A stretch of DNA of 64,000 bases from Pirellulaceae bacterium (GCA_026004795.1 BPJV01000001.1:124001-188000); one strand, 5' to 3'; positions 51,901 through 62,129 are shown, counted from the first letter of the stretch. Program-made: numbers and translations. Notes: a model not told the origin generated them from the sequence alone.

Positions 51901-54900
51901 CTAATCGGTCGAGGCTGCTCCGGTAAACTCGGCAGGCAGATCGATTCCCGCCGCGGTAGCGGCCTCACGCGTGGTGAGGCTGATCATCGGCCGACCGGGG
52001 TGCTGTGGGTCGTCTTTGACCACCCAGATCAATCGTTGTTCGGGATCGCTCGTGCTTTGGACGGTGGTCACCGGGTTGCCGCGGCGAGCTAGCTCCGTTA
52101 ACGCGTCGCGCACCGGTTGCCCTTCGATGGAGAACCCGCGAATCTGCTGGTTGCGGGTAATGCCGGCCAATTCGAACGCGTCGCCATCGAGCTGGAATCG
52201 AAGGGGTGTGGCCCCAGGTGGCAAGCGATCGTTAGCTTCCTCCTGGATCAACTCCAGCGCCACTTCGATCGGCTCCTGGTCAAACACGACACGGATGGGG
52301 CGGGCGAGGTAGTCGTCGATGGTGAAGTTTGAGGAAGGCGGATCACTGGCCGACGCCACGCGCATGTCACCGGCGTAAGTAGCCGTTTCATGGGCAGCGA
52401 TCCAGGTGGCAGTCAACAAATTCGCTGCGGCTTCCGAAGGAAGATAGGCGTTGACCATGGCGATACCGTTTTCCACTTGAAAACGGCAGTAGTCAGCCAG
52501 AACGCGCAGCATTTGGGGAAAACGCAGCGCCACCGGACGCCAAAAAGGATGAGGCGATTCCCGCACCAACCATTGCTCAACTTGCGCGGGCCAAGAGGTG
52601 ATGGCATCTTGGAGACGACCAAGAAGCTTTCCTGCATCGACACTCCCCGCCCCGGCGATTTGGATCTCCCAATACCACTCGGGCGTCAGACGGGTCTGTA
52701 GCAATACGCCGCGAGCTTCCCGGCCAAGTAGTTGTTGGATGACAGGTGGCATGCGTGGCGGCAATGCGCTGAGCAGGGAATGGGATTCGGCTAACAGGAA
52801 CGGAGCACTGCCCAGAACGACGCAATCAAAATCGGTCGAAGTGCGCTGATGGAGCGCTTCCACCGCGCCCAGTAGCGGCCCAGCACCACCTCCAGCTCTG
52901 AGGGATTCCTCCATCAAGTCTGGTGGGCCCAGACTGAACACCTGACAGCGCCCTTCCGCATCGGATTGGCACAGGTAGGTAAGACGTTGTGTCCGAAAGC
53001 TGCGGAGTGTACCGGACGCTTCGCCGACCGATTGAGCGGCCCACTGGTTTGCCAACTCCTCTACTGGCGCGGCTTCGATCAGCTCGATGCGCCACACCAA
53101 GCGATAATCGTTGTGGGTCGGTCCGGGAGGATAGATCGCCAACAACGACGACTCGACCTGGTCTATGGATACTCCCCATTGCGTCTCTAGTCGGGAACGC
53201 CACGCATCCACCTCTTGTTGCCATGGGCGGAGGGTAGAGCTGAACGCTGCGTCGCTGACCAATCGTCGCGGGTGCCAGTGAACAAAGACTTGCCCACCAG
53301 GAGGAAGCAGATCTAGTGGCAGCGGGTCAGGGGCAAAGGGAGGCAGCCACAGCGCCGTCGGATGTTCATCGACAACACGATACATTTCTTCGCGAGGATC
53401 CCGACGCACCGGATTGGGACGCACGGTTTCACGGGGAGTGGAAACCGACGTGGGATTACTGGCGGCACCATCCCCAGGCTTGCTGGATTTGCGTGCTGCC
53501 ACCGAATCGAGCGCTCCACTGAACTTCAACACCAGCAGCAGAATGATCAGAAACCCGCAACCACCGGCCACGGGTAACAGCCACTGAGGTTTTTTCCTTT
53601 TTCGGCGCCGACGAACTGGGGAAGGAACCGGTTGGGCGGGATCCACGGATCTGGCCTGGCCGACAACCAACGGCTTGCTTCCCGCGGCGGGACTTGCGGC
53701 GGTGTCGGCTTCCACTGCAGGCTCGGCGGGCTGAGGGGATGCAACGCCCCCGGGGGCAGCATGGTCGGCGCGCCCACTGGCGGAGGCCTTGTCGGTCTTC
53801 AGCACTTTCGCTGATTCGGTGGGCAAAGACGCCCGCGTATCTTCTATCCCAGCAGCCATCGCCGACGGGGCAGGCGGCCCCGGATGGCTCGCGGTGTCGC
53901 CGGTCCTCGGTGAGGATGGGGAAGAAGCTTGCCGGTGGTCAGGGTCCGTCTCGTGCGCTGCCGATGCGGCTCGTGGCTCAGCGCCCACTGAGGTACCCCC
54001 TTGTTTGGCGTTCTCGGCGTCATCGTTCTGCTGAGCGGCCGAAGGGGAGGGCGGTGCATCCGACGCGGGCCTCCCTTTCGGCGGTGCGGCAGGCACGGCC
54101 GCAGCTTCGGTAGGTGGCTGGGATCGGTCCGCCGTAGTCGCAGGTTGTCGGGGCGAAGTGGGGGGAGGAGAGCGACGGACGCGAGATTCCTGGCGGCGCT
54201 TTGCCTTCGCCTTGTCCCGGCGTTCCTCTCGGCCAACCTGCTTGTCGCCAGCTACCTCATCGGTGTTGGTCGGCCGTACCGATGCTTCGTGGCCCGCCGA
54301 TGTCTCTCTGTTGGCTGGGGCACGGTCTTTGTTGGCCGCCGTGGCGTCAGGCTCGTCCACTGCTCGCGACCGGCCCGATGGCACGGCGGATGAGGTACGC
54401 GCGAGCTCACTGGCGTAATTCAATGCCTTCACCAGCTCTGCGGCATCACGAAATCGCGATCGTGGGTCCCGAGCCAGAGCGTGCAGGAGCACCCGTTGCA
54501 GTGGTGGAGCCAGGGCGGGGTGGTCGGGCAGCGCGGGCGGCGGTTGCGTCTGATCCACCAAGATGCGCTGCGGATCGGTTTCTTGCTGAGGTGGCGTGCC
54601 ATAGAGCAGCCACCACCAAAGATACCCCAAGCTGAATACGTCCGTTGCCGGAGTCGGTCGTTGACCAGGCGCCAAGAATTCTGGCGCACAAAAACGCAAA
54701 AGCGTTTCCTGCGTGACAAGAGTGCCTAGTGTGCCACTGGTCTGATGGGCGATGGGAAGGGTAAAGGTGCATAACGGATCGGTAATCAGGCGCGCTGTGG
54801 TGCCATTCCAGGTGACCCGATCGGGAAGGACACGCCCGTGCACCAGCTCTCGTTGGTGCAGTTCGGCGAGCCCTTCACCTACCTGGCGGACAATCTGCGT

Positions 54901-55452
54901 GGCCAGTTCGGCACGTCGGTGTCGGTCGGGAAACCATGCTTCAAGCGGCTGGTCGGCCAACAAGCGGTCGCCCACGGGGGGCATGAGCAGGACGATTCCT
55001 GCATCGGTCCGTTCCGGCATCTCGACCGGATGGAGGTGAGTTTGGCGAGCCTGGGCCAGTTGCAAGGCGCGCTTGAGGCTGGGCATGCTGTCTCGCCATT
55101 GTCGCAGCTCATCGGCGGTGATCAACCGCGCCCACTTAAGCTGATCTGGCGCAGCGGCGTCGGCCGGCCGTACCACATACCACTGCTCCCCAACCGAAGA
55201 CGCGACCGGTTCGAGAACCAGGTAGGAGCCGCATCGAAACGCAGCGGCATCCGCATTGGCCGAAAGCTTGGCGGCCTGGTATGGCGTGATATGCCCGAGG
55301 TCTACCAGCGCTTCCAGCACTGCCTGCCCGTCGACTGCATGAGCCGCATCGAGGCGCTGAGCACATCGGGCTGCCCATTGTCGGCACTCGGCTTCTGATG
55401 CCAGGCCAAGTTGCGTCAAACGTTTATACAACTCTATGGCAGTCAAGCTCAT
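51901..55452 (-). CDS. Giant membrane pseudokinase with a secretin-like C-terminal domain
   Basis: 1183 residues from the ATG at 55452 (GAGGAAG upstream). Residues 1-70 are a helical domain common before planctomycete kinases (LASEAECRQWAARCAQRL, ALVDLGHITPYQAAKL). Residues 75-365 follow a kinase fold but lack catalysis: HGR at 205-207 replaces HRD and TDPL replaces DFG, while CAPEFLAP and TDVFSLGYLWWWLLYGTPP (APE and alpha-F) remain. About 300 residues of Pro/Ala/Ser/Thr-rich linker, one membrane helix (PVAGGCGFLIILLLVLKFSG) and a large extracytoplasmic region follow. Its end, RPIRVVFDQEPIEVALELIQ to VRDALTELARRGNPV, resembles the STN/secretin N domain used for protein assembly. Likely a scaffold or allosteric partner, not an enzyme (inference). 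Confidence 0.8.
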   Translation of the reverse strand: MSLTAIELYKRLTQLGLASEAECRQWAARCAQRLDAAHAVDGQAVLEALVDLGHITPYQAAKLSANADAAAFRCGSYLVLEPVASSVGEQWYVVRPADAAAPDQLKWARLITADELRQWRDSMPSLKRALQLAQARQTHLHPVEMPERTDAGIVLLMPPVGDRLLADQPLEAWFPDRHRRAELATQIVRQVGEGLAELHQRELVHGRVLPDRVTWNGTTARLITDPLCTFTLPIAHQTSGTLGTLVTQETLLRFCAPEFLAPGQRPTPATDVFSLGYLWWWLLYGTPPQQETDPQRILVDQTQPPPALPDHPALAPPLQRVLLHALARDPRSRFRDAAELVKALNYASELARTSSAVPSGRSRAVDEPDATAANKDRAPANRETSAGHEASVRPTNTDEVAGDKQVGREERRDKAKAKRRQESRVRRSPPPTSPRQPATTADRSQPPTEAAAVPAAPPKGRPASDAPPSPSAAQQNDDAENAKQGGTSVGAEPRAASAAHETDPDHRQASSPSSPRTGDTASHPGPPAPSAMAAGIEDTRASLPTESAKVLKTDKASASGRADHAAPGGVASPQPAEPAVEADTAASPAAGSKPLVVGQARSVDPAQPVPSPVRRRRKRKKPQWLLPVAGGCGFLIILLLVLKFSGALDSVAARKSSKPGDGAASNPTSVSTPRETVRPNPVRRDPREEMYRVVDEHPTALWLPPFAPDPLPLDLLPPGGQVFVHWHPRRLVSDAAFSSTLRPWQQEVDAWRSRLETQWGVSIDQVESSLLAIYPPGPTHNDYRLVWRIELIEAAPVEELANQWAAQSVGEASGTLRSFRTQRLTYLCQSDAEGRCQVFSLGPPDLMEESLRAGGGAGPLLGAVEALHQRTSTDFDCVVLGSAPFLLAESHSLLSALPPRMPPVIQQLLGREARGVLLQTRLTPEWYWEIQIAGAGSVDAGKLLGRLQDAITSWPAQVEQWLVRESPHPFWRPVALRFPQMLRVLADYCRFQVENGIAMVNAYLPSEAAANLLTATWIAAHETATYAGDMRVASASDPPSSNFTIDDYLARPIRVVFDQEPIEVALELIQEEANDRLPPGATPLRFQLDGDAFELAGITRNQQIRGFSIEGQPVRDALTELARRGNPVTTVQSTSDPEQRLIWVVKDDPQHPGRPMISLTTREAATAAGIDLPAEFTGAASTD

Positions 55453-55752
55453 CGACACTTCCTCGAAAATCGCCGCGCGGGCGTTTGCCGGGCAATACAC
55501 CGTGGGTTACAGATTCTGTCTCACCGTTCGTCCTACTCTTACATCGCACGAGGAATCTCAGAATAATTGGTCTTGAACCTTTTCGTAACCCACAGGAGAT
55601 CGGCTAGCAGCGGCGACGTTACGCTGGAGAATGGCTCCCTGACACAGCCGTTGACGGGCAGTCCGAGCTTCTGGCGTCGCGGAACCGAACTTGTCTCCAG
55701 ATGGTTGGGACTGAAATTGCCAGCTTCCTTTATCGTACAGGATGAATGCATA
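55453..55752. other. 300-bp divergent gap before glutamate dehydrogenase
   Basis: Holds the promoters of the pseudokinase and the dehydrogenase. The dehydrogenase frame is open back to 55567, but that N-terminal extension of 62 codons is unlike the family. Confidence 0.45.
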
Positions 55753-56991
55753 GTGAAAGCGAGCAAAGCCCTCGAACTCTACTTCAATCGCGCTGCCGAC
55801 GAACTGGATACCCCCGAGTGGATGCGCAGCTTGCTGTTGGAATCCAAACGCGAGGTAGCGGTTCAAGTCACTTTCGAGCTAGACGACGGTACCATCGAAA
55901 CGGCGCGCGGTTACCGCGTGCAGCACAACAACGCTCGCGGACCGATGAAGGGAGGATTGCGCTATCACCCGCAAGTCGACATCGATGAAGTTCGAGCACT
56001 GGCCAGCTTGATGACCTGGAAGACTGCCGTAGTGGATATTCCTTACGGCGGCGCCAAAGGTGGAGTGGCCATCAACCCGCGCGATCTTTCGCGCAAGGAA
56101 TTGGAACGGCTTACCCGATCCTTTGTCGATGGCATCCATGACATCGTCGGCCCGGACAAAGACATCCCCGCTCCCGATATGGGCACCACCCATGAAGTGA
56201 TGGCCTGGTTCCGCAACCAATGGGAGAAATACCACGGGTTCAATCCTGCTGTCATCACCGGCAAGCCGGTAGAGGAGTACGGCGCCAAAGGCCGTGAAGA
56301 AGCGACCGGCCGAGGAGTCGGTATTCTGTGCATCAAGTTGCTAGGCCGGTTGCGAGCTAAGCCTCGTGAATGCCCGGTGGCAATTCAAGGATTCGGCAAC
56401 GTCGGATCGCACGCGGCCAAGTATCTCTACGAGTCCGATTTCCCCATTCACGCCATCAGCGACTTATCGGGGTGCTACTATGATCCCCAGGGATTGGACA
56501 TCCCCGCCGCCCTACGGCACAGCCTGAAGCACGGCTCGCTGGAGGGTTTTACAGGGGGAGAGCGGCTGCCGGCCGATGATTTGCTAACGCTAGACGTCAA
56601 ATTGCTCATCCCCGCCGCTTTGGGCGGTGTCATTCATGAAGGCAATGTAGACAAGATTCGTGCGGAATGGATCGTTGAGGCGGCCAACGCACCGACGCTA
56701 CCTCAAGCCGATGACATGCTGCGCAATAACGGGGTGATCATTCTGCCGGATATTCTGGCCAATGCTGGCGGGGTGACGGTCAGTTACTTCGAATGGGTGC
56801 AGAATCGCCAACACTATCGCTGGAGTCTCGATCGCGTGCGGCAAGAGCTAGAACACACACTATCCAATGCGTTCGAACATGTATGGCGTGAAGCGCATGC
56901 TCGTCAGGTCGACCTCCGCACTGCCGCTTACATGTTGGGAATTGGTCGCGTCCAGCGGGCGGCGGAGTTGGCAGGATTCGTCGCGCACTAA
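55753..56991 (+). CDS. Glutamate dehydrogenase (Glu/Leu/Phe/Val family)
   Basis: Interconverts glutamate and 2-oxoglutarate plus ammonia with NAD(P). The GTG at 55753 is selected because it yields 412 residues, the family norm, beginning KASKALELYFNRAADEL. Key residues are Lys66 in GPMKGGLRYHP, Lys90 in MTWKTAVVDIPYGG and the catalytic Lys102 in GGAKGG; PAPDMGT holds the active-site Asp. Rossmann motif AIQGFGNVGSHAAKYL lies near 225. Cofactor preference is uncertain. Related leucine dehydrogenases are shorter and lack this alignment, so glutamate dehydrogenase is the best call. Confidence 0.92.
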   Translation: MKASKALELYFNRAADELDTPEWMRSLLLESKREVAVQVTFELDDGTIETARGYRVQHNNARGPMKGGLRYHPQVDIDEVRALASLMTWKTAVVDIPYGGAKGGVAINPRDLSRKELERLTRSFVDGIHDIVGPDKDIPAPDMGTTHEVMAWFRNQWEKYHGFNPAVITGKPVEEYGAKGREEATGRGVGILCIKLLGRLRAKPRECPVAIQGFGNVGSHAAKYLYESDFPIHAISDLSGCYYDPQGLDIPAALRHSLKHGSLEGFTGGERLPADDLLTLDVKLLIPAALGGVIHEGNVDKIRAEWIVEAANAPTLPQADDMLRNNGVIILPDILANAGGVTVSYFEWVQNRQHYRWSLDRVRQELEHTLSNAFEHVWREAHARQVDLRTAAYMLGIGRVQRAAELAGFVAH

Positions 56992-57478
56992 AGACTCCCA
57001 CTTCGTATCGGCAGCCGACGGCCCCTCACCGACAGGTGATCGAACCAGCCGGTTCGTCAACGTCGCAGAATATTTGGCCCGTCGTGTCGCCCTTGGTCAA
57101 CCAGTACCGAGGTGGCTGCCACGAACGGTGGGACAATCCGTGTCGCGATGGTTTACGTCCCGTGATGGCAGACCAAGGAGCGGTCGGACGGGAGCAGTCA
57201 TCCCCCCCTCCGTAGACATCCCCCCGTACGTGTCAGGACGAGCCGCAGGGGACGGCAACGGCGGCACCGAGAAGCCTCGCCCCGTCGTACCATCGTTAGA
57301 ATGAGTCATGAGAACGGAATGCAAATTGATTACCATAGGCAAGGGACGCGAGAGCATGCGGCAGCCGCAGGGCTTGTTCGTCAACTGGAAGAGAATCACC
57401 AATTTACACTAGAAACGGCGGTCCACCATGGTGAAGTACGTCAACGTTTCACCCAAGTGGGATGAGGAGAATGCATCG
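56992..57478. other. 487-bp gap upstream of sulfatase 2
   Basis: No gene recognised. Frames such as 57097-57402 minus have no start signal. GAGGAG at about 57463-57468 is the ribosome-binding site of the sulfatase. Confidence 0.45.
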
Positions 57479-58900
57479 ATGAATCGACGGGTAATTGGCC
57501 AAGGATCCCACCGCGGATTCCTGATCGGTATGGCGATGGTGGCTATCCTGTTCAGCTTTACTTCCGCCGTGGCAGAGGATCGTCCCCCGAATATCATCCT
57601 GTTGCTGCTGGACGATGCCGGGTGGGGTGATTTTTCCTGCTACGGTCAACAGCACTTCCACACCCCCCATATCGATCGGATCGCCAGTGAAGGGATGCGA
57701 TTCACGCAGCACTATTCGGGTTCCACCGTCTGCGCCCCCACTCGCTGCAGCTTGATGACCGGATTGCACACCGGGCATGCATATGTCCGCGGCAACCGTG
57801 AGGTGAAGCCAGAGGGACAAGCCCCCATGCCGGCGGATATCGTCACGATCCCGCGATTGCTAAAAAAAGTAGGGTACCGCACGGGGGCGTTTGGTAAGTG
57901 GGGATTGGGCGCCCCCGGCTCCAGCAGCGATCCGGCCAGGCACTTCGATGTCTTCTTTGGTTACAACTGCCAACGCGAAGCCCATCGCTACTACCCGCAG
58001 CACCTGTGGAAAAACTTTGAAAAAGTGCCATTGGATGGTCAGACGTATTCGGCGGAGTTGATCCTTCAAGAGGCCATGCAATTCGTCCGCGATACCCAGG
58101 ACCAACCATTTTTCCTCTACTTGCCCGTGACCATTCCGCATGCCGCCATGCAGGGACCAGAGGAGTTTGTTGCGCCGTTTCGCCGGCGATTCTCCCAGTT
58201 CGAGGATGTCATCGGTCGTTACGCCGGGACTGAATCCCGCAATCCCATCGCTCAGTTCGCGGGGATGATGACCTACCTGGACCATCAAGTAGGACAATTG
58301 GACGCGCTGCTGACAGAATTAGGGCTGAGGGAAAACACACTCTTTTTGATCACCAGTGACAACGGCCCGCATCGAGAAGGAGGCCACGACCCAGACTTCT
58401 TCGACAGTAACGGTCCGTTTCGCGGTTACAAACGAGACCTGTACGAGGGAGGGATCCGTGCTCCCCTGATCGCCCGCTGGCCGGGACACATCCGCGCCGG
58501 CAGCCTCAGCGAATTGGTATGTGCGCATTGGGACTTGCTACCTACGGTATGCGAAGTGGCCGGGGCGACCGTGCCGCAGCACATCGACGGAATCTCGCTG
58601 GTAGCTGAACTGACTGGTCGTGCCGATTCGCCTGTTCACGACTACCTGTATTGGGAGTTCTACGAACAAGGTGGTAAAAGGGCGGCGCGTTTTGGCGATT
58701 GGAAAGCCGTGCAATTGAACCTTGGCAAGTCGATGGATGGCCCAATCGAAGTCTACGATCTAGCAACCGATCCGGGCGAAACAACCGACGTGGCCGACCA
58801 ACATCCCGATGTTGTCCAGCAAGCCAGGCGAATCTTCGCGGAAGCCCATACACCTTCGCCGCTGTGGAGTTTTTCCCAGCCGAAAAGGAAAAAGAATTAA
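57479..58900 (+). CDS. Secreted arylsulfatase A-like sulfatase
   Basis: 473 residues from ATG 57479, preferred to 57428 because GAGGAG lies upstream and a signal peptide (FLIGMAMVAILFSFTSAVAE) follows. NIILLLLDDAGWGDFSCYG has the metal-binding Asp pair, and C85-A-P-T-R89 is the formylglycine site. GKWGLGAPGSSSDP, ITSDNGPHREGG and the arylsulfatase C-terminal DLATDPGETTDVADQHP are typical of the arylsulfatase A-like (S1) group. It is a different subgroup from the sulfatase at 7092 (CAPSR). Substrate cannot be predicted. A single-gene unit. Confidence 0.94.
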   Translation: MNRRVIGQGSHRGFLIGMAMVAILFSFTSAVAEDRPPNIILLLLDDAGWGDFSCYGQQHFHTPHIDRIASEGMRFTQHYSGSTVCAPTRCSLMTGLHTGHAYVRGNREVKPEGQAPMPADIVTIPRLLKKVGYRTGAFGKWGLGAPGSSSDPARHFDVFFGYNCQREAHRYYPQHLWKNFEKVPLDGQTYSAELILQEAMQFVRDTQDQPFFLYLPVTIPHAAMQGPEEFVAPFRRRFSQFEDVIGRYAGTESRNPIAQFAGMMTYLDHQVGQLDALLTELGLRENTLFLITSDNGPHREGGHDPDFFDSNGPFRGYKRDLYEGGIRAPLIARWPGHIRAGSLSELVCAHWDLLPTVCEVAGATVPQHIDGISLVAELTGRADSPVHDYLYWEFYEQGGKRAARFGDWKAVQLNLGKSMDGPIEVYDLATDPGETTDVADQHPDVVQQARRIFAEAHTPSPLWSFSQPKRKKN

Positions 58901-59005
58901 GCAAGGGCAATTCACGGAATCAAAAACAACCGACCGAAGCGAGCGACAGGGGGTGAACGAAGCGGGCGGGGCTCTTGGGGGTGAACGTTTGCCGTGGGCA
59001 GAAGC

Positions 59006-59227
59006 TCACGGTGCCCGATCGCGCTTCGCTGCTCGTATCGACGGCCGGCGGCTGCGCGCGGTGATGAAATCAGCCATCTGGTGTTCGAGCGCCTCGAGGT
59101 CGGCAGCCAACCACTGCGCATACGCTTCCCAAGCCTCATAGCGGTCGTCGAATCGCTTCTGCAGCCATTGCCAATTGGCGCTCGGTCGAGATGCCGAATT
59201 ATCCGGAGGTTGAATCTTGTTGGTCAT
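59006..59227 (-). CDS. Small hydrophilic protein of unknown function
   Basis: 73 residues, MTNKIQPPDNSASRPSANWQ then WLQKRFDDRYEAWEAYAQWL and AADLEALEHQMADFIT. Mostly helical, Trp/Tyr-rich, probably coiled, with no signal peptide. GAGGGGG lies about 8 bases before the ATG. No family recognised. The coding quality (amino-acid mix, good ribosome-binding site) is better than that of the other frames nearby. Confidence 0.55.
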   Translation of the reverse strand: MTNKIQPPDNSASRPSANWQWLQKRFDDRYEAWEAYAQWLAADLEALEHQMADFITARSRRPSIRAAKRDRAP

Positions 59228-60181
59228 GGCGGTGCCCCCTCAATCGCCAGTGGTTTTGGTTTCGTCCTCCGTGGCTGCCTACTCCCGCGTCGTTTTTTCA
59301 TACCCACAACTCGAGTTTCGTTGAGGCACGCACGCGCTTAGCCGCTGAGCACTGGATGGGAGAATCGTGCCCCGCCCTCTCGTTACCAGCCATGACTCTT
59401 CCCACGGCGATAGTCCTACGCGTTATCGTGGGCTATCCTCCTTAAAAATCGGCAAGCTTCCCTGGACGACTCCCAACTTTTCTCCGCAACACCAGCACTT
59501 TGCTGCCCACTGTATGGACGGTTCTCGCCGGCTTCTGGTTCAAGGAAACTGGATTGCACGCAGCGCGCCAAACTCGCTTTCAATAGCGGAAGGATCCTCA
59601 ACTTGTTTGCTGGCATTGACTTACCAGCCAACACAACTCTTCGTGCAAACCGTAACGAACACCCCACATGTTGCCGAATCGCAACCGACGTGGGATTTAA
59701 GCAACCTGATGGGGGCCGCAAGAAAAGATCCAATCCCTAACGGGCTTGTCGACTGCGCCTTTACCGGGGGGGGCCGAAATGTTGCTCGGTGCGGGAAAGA
59801 AACCGATAGTCCCGAGGCCACGACGATCGCCCAGTTGGGCGATTTACCGCCCATCGAGTTGCTTGGCAGTTCGACGGTTCGACGGAGGGGCGGTGGGGGT
59901 GGGGTTGACGGGAAGGATGAGCTTGCGGTAGTAGCAACCAGGAAGGTCGTACCTGGAGGTGGGGGCGATTGTTTCTGCAGCGGCGTGGATTGATCCAACT
60001 AGCAAGAGATGCGCCTCTGCACCAACGGCTGGTAGCTTCGCGACAAGCCCGAAATGGGGGCCGTGGATCGAAGCGCGATGCTCTCTGGGCAGGGAGAGTG
60101 TTTTTTTTGCGACTGCCCGTCGAAGGAAGCGTTCGGGTTTAGGGGATAACCGTGGTGTACAGCCGGCTAACGAGAGCCGAG
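59228..60181. other. 954-bp gap with a plus-strand terminator-like hairpin
   Basis: No credible protein gene: frames 59367-59993 plus and 59621-59998 minus are low-complexity and lack start signals. The 3' part (about 59900-60110) ends in a hairpin with a run of eight T, so a small RNA or a regulated leader of the DUF6268-like gene is conceivable. Confidence 0.45.
60081..60108 (+). terminator. Terminator-like hairpin without an upstream gene
   Basis: CTCTC/GAGAG arms around TGGGCAGG, followed by TGTTTTTTTT. It lies 73 bp before the next gene and more than 1.1 kb after the last plus-strand gene, so it is either an attenuator or the end of an unannotated transcript. The stem is short. Confidence 0.45.
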
Positions 60182-61759
60182 ATGGGACGCGCTAGCCTTG
60201 CAACTTTACGGTCCGTGAAGTTGGGGTGGTTGTGTGTCTTCGCGGTCATCAGTTGTTCCCAGGCCCGCGTTGTCGCACAGCGCGTCGTTCTTCCCCCCTC
60301 TTCCGCATCCGCCGCTACTCGTACCGGTCCATTGCGTCCGATCGCCCAATCGGGCGAACCGGGCCTTCCGTCGGGAGTCAATACGCTTCCACAAACGATG
60401 GTGCCGATCAATCCAGCCACACAAGCGGGCGTTTATCCTTCCGTCCCCAGTGGTGGCACAACGTTCGATCCCTACGCCACCACGCCACCGATCAGTTCGG
60501 TTCCCGTACCCTCCGTGCAAAATTATCCTGGCGTTGTTGGGGGCCCAGCAGCGCCGTCCGCCCCCTCTTATCAACCGCCGCTGCTCAACAACGGGGCTGC
60601 CGTTGGAGGACAAGCCCCGTCGACGCTGGGGGGAGGGTATCCGGGGTACACGGGGCCACCACCGGTGCTACCGGGAGCCGGGGCGAGCGGGACTTTGGGG
60701 ACCTTCCCTAGTACGGGAGGTGTTTATCCGGGACCGAATCCGTATCCCAACAGCTCCCCGTCCGCACTATTTCCGGCTCCGTACGGCACGGCACCGCCAC
60801 AACCAGGTTTGTTTTCCGAATTGTGGACAGGGTTGTTCGGTGGCAATCCCAATACCAACTGGTCCGCACCGCCTACTGGTTATGGGGGCGGCCCAGGATG
60901 GAATCCCTCCGGCACTCTGTACGGTGGTACCGGTGGCGCCCCCACGTTCATCCGCTTAATCCAGGGCGTGCGTGTTCGCCATGCCTTCATCTATGGGGAT
61001 AATGGCCCAGACGCTTTGGAAATCAACGACAGTGACATCTCGGTGACCATCGTCTATCCCAATTTCCTGTATTCAACTCAGCCGCTCTATCTTATGCCGA
61101 GTTTTTCCCTTCATACCTGGGAGGGGCCCATTACCGGAGGTGGAATAACCGCCGATTTGCCTGGTGCGGCATACTCCGCGTTTTTAGACACCAGTTGGCA
61201 GTCTGATCCCAGTCGAATTTTCGGTGCCGAGCTAGGTTTACGCGTCGGCATGTTTTCCGATTTCGACACCGCCATCTCGGATAGCCTGCGTCTGTTGGGA
61301 CGTGGGATCGGGCGAGTCCGTTTGACACCGCGGGCTACGTTGAAGGCAGGGGTGATTTATCTGGATCGCAATCGGGTCAAGTTGCTTCCGGCCGGCGGCC
61401 TATTATGGCAACCCAACGTCGATACGCGATTCGATCTGTTCTTTCCCGAACCAAAGCTCTCCCACTACCTATCCACGCTGGGCACCACCGACATCTGGTG
61501 GTACGTCGGCGGATACTACGGTGGTGGCTCATGGACGGTAGAGCGGGCCAACGGAGTGCAGGAGTCCATCGACTTGAACGATATCCGGCTCGTCTTCGGC
61601 CTGGAGTGGGGGAACAACCAACAGATGCGTGAGGGAACGCGAGTCGGATTTTTCGAAGGGGGATTCGTCTTTGACCGCGAGCTTCTATACAAGTCTTCGG
61701 TAGCCGATAACATGCGATTGCCGGATACTTTTACCCTGCGTGCAGGTTTCGGCTACTAA
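60182..61759 (+). CDS. Pro/Gly-rich outer-membrane protein, DUF6268-like
   Basis: 525 residues from ATG 60182; a GTG at 60152 would add 10. A signal peptide (SVKLGWLCVFAVISCSQARVV) is followed by about 240 residues of Pro/Gly/Ser/Tyr-rich low-complexity sequence. The C-terminal 270 residues have alternating strands (IQGVRVRHAFIYGDNGPDAL, EINDSDISVTIVYPNFLYST, GAELGLRVGMFSDFD, TPRATLKAGVIYLDRN, WWYVGGYYGGGSWTVERA) and end in RAGFGY, an aromatic C-terminus as in outer-membrane beta-barrels. This resembles the DUF6268 family common in planctomycetes. Function unknown. Confidence 0.75.
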   Translation: MGRASLATLRSVKLGWLCVFAVISCSQARVVAQRVVLPPSSASAATRTGPLRPIAQSGEPGLPSGVNTLPQTMVPINPATQAGVYPSVPSGGTTFDPYATTPPISSVPVPSVQNYPGVVGGPAAPSAPSYQPPLLNNGAAVGGQAPSTLGGGYPGYTGPPPVLPGAGASGTLGTFPSTGGVYPGPNPYPNSSPSALFPAPYGTAPPQPGLFSELWTGLFGGNPNTNWSAPPTGYGGGPGWNPSGTLYGGTGGAPTFIRLIQGVRVRHAFIYGDNGPDALEINDSDISVTIVYPNFLYSTQPLYLMPSFSLHTWEGPITGGGITADLPGAAYSAFLDTSWQSDPSRIFGAELGLRVGMFSDFDTAISDSLRLLGRGIGRVRLTPRATLKAGVIYLDRNRVKLLPAGGLLWQPNVDTRFDLFFPEPKLSHYLSTLGTTDIWWYVGGYYGGGSWTVERANGVQESIDLNDIRLVFGLEWGNNQQMREGTRVGFFEGGFVFDRELLYKSSVADNMRLPDTFTLRAGFGY

Positions 61760-62129
61760 GCGTTCAGCTCCCTCCGAGCTGTGGCGGCCCGGCGGCGCGG
61801 AAGCGAGAAGCACCAATCGCCGATCGCTCGCCACCGCGATCCAGGGTGTGGGGTGCAGAGTTGCAGGGCATGACGGCGCAGCAACATCCCCGATTTCGGG
61901 AGAATTGGCTAAGATAGAGATACCAGTCCGTCGGGATGAGCCATGCCGCGACAGGGAGCGATTGTCCGACGGCGATAGCTTCCTGGCAATTCTTATCTTA
62001 CCCTCGCCCCGCGAAGTAAGGAGTCTTGTTGATTTGGAGTCGGCTGAAGTTCGACAATTGCTGCGTCAACTATGGCGGTGTAGTTCGTTGGCGCACCGAA
62101 CACGATGATGTCTCTTACAACGAAGCACG
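61760..62129. other. 370-bp gap, no confident gene
   Basis: An open frame (61740-62108 plus) ends in DSFLAILILPSPREVRSL, but it overlaps the preceding gene, lacks a ribosome-binding site and matches nothing known. Promoter of the BatA-like gene expected here. Confidence 0.4.

Noticed and set aside
59367-59998. Two overlapping frames (plus 59367-59993, minus 59621-59998)
   Set aside because: Both are low-complexity translations of G/C runs, they exclude each other and neither has a ribosome-binding site.
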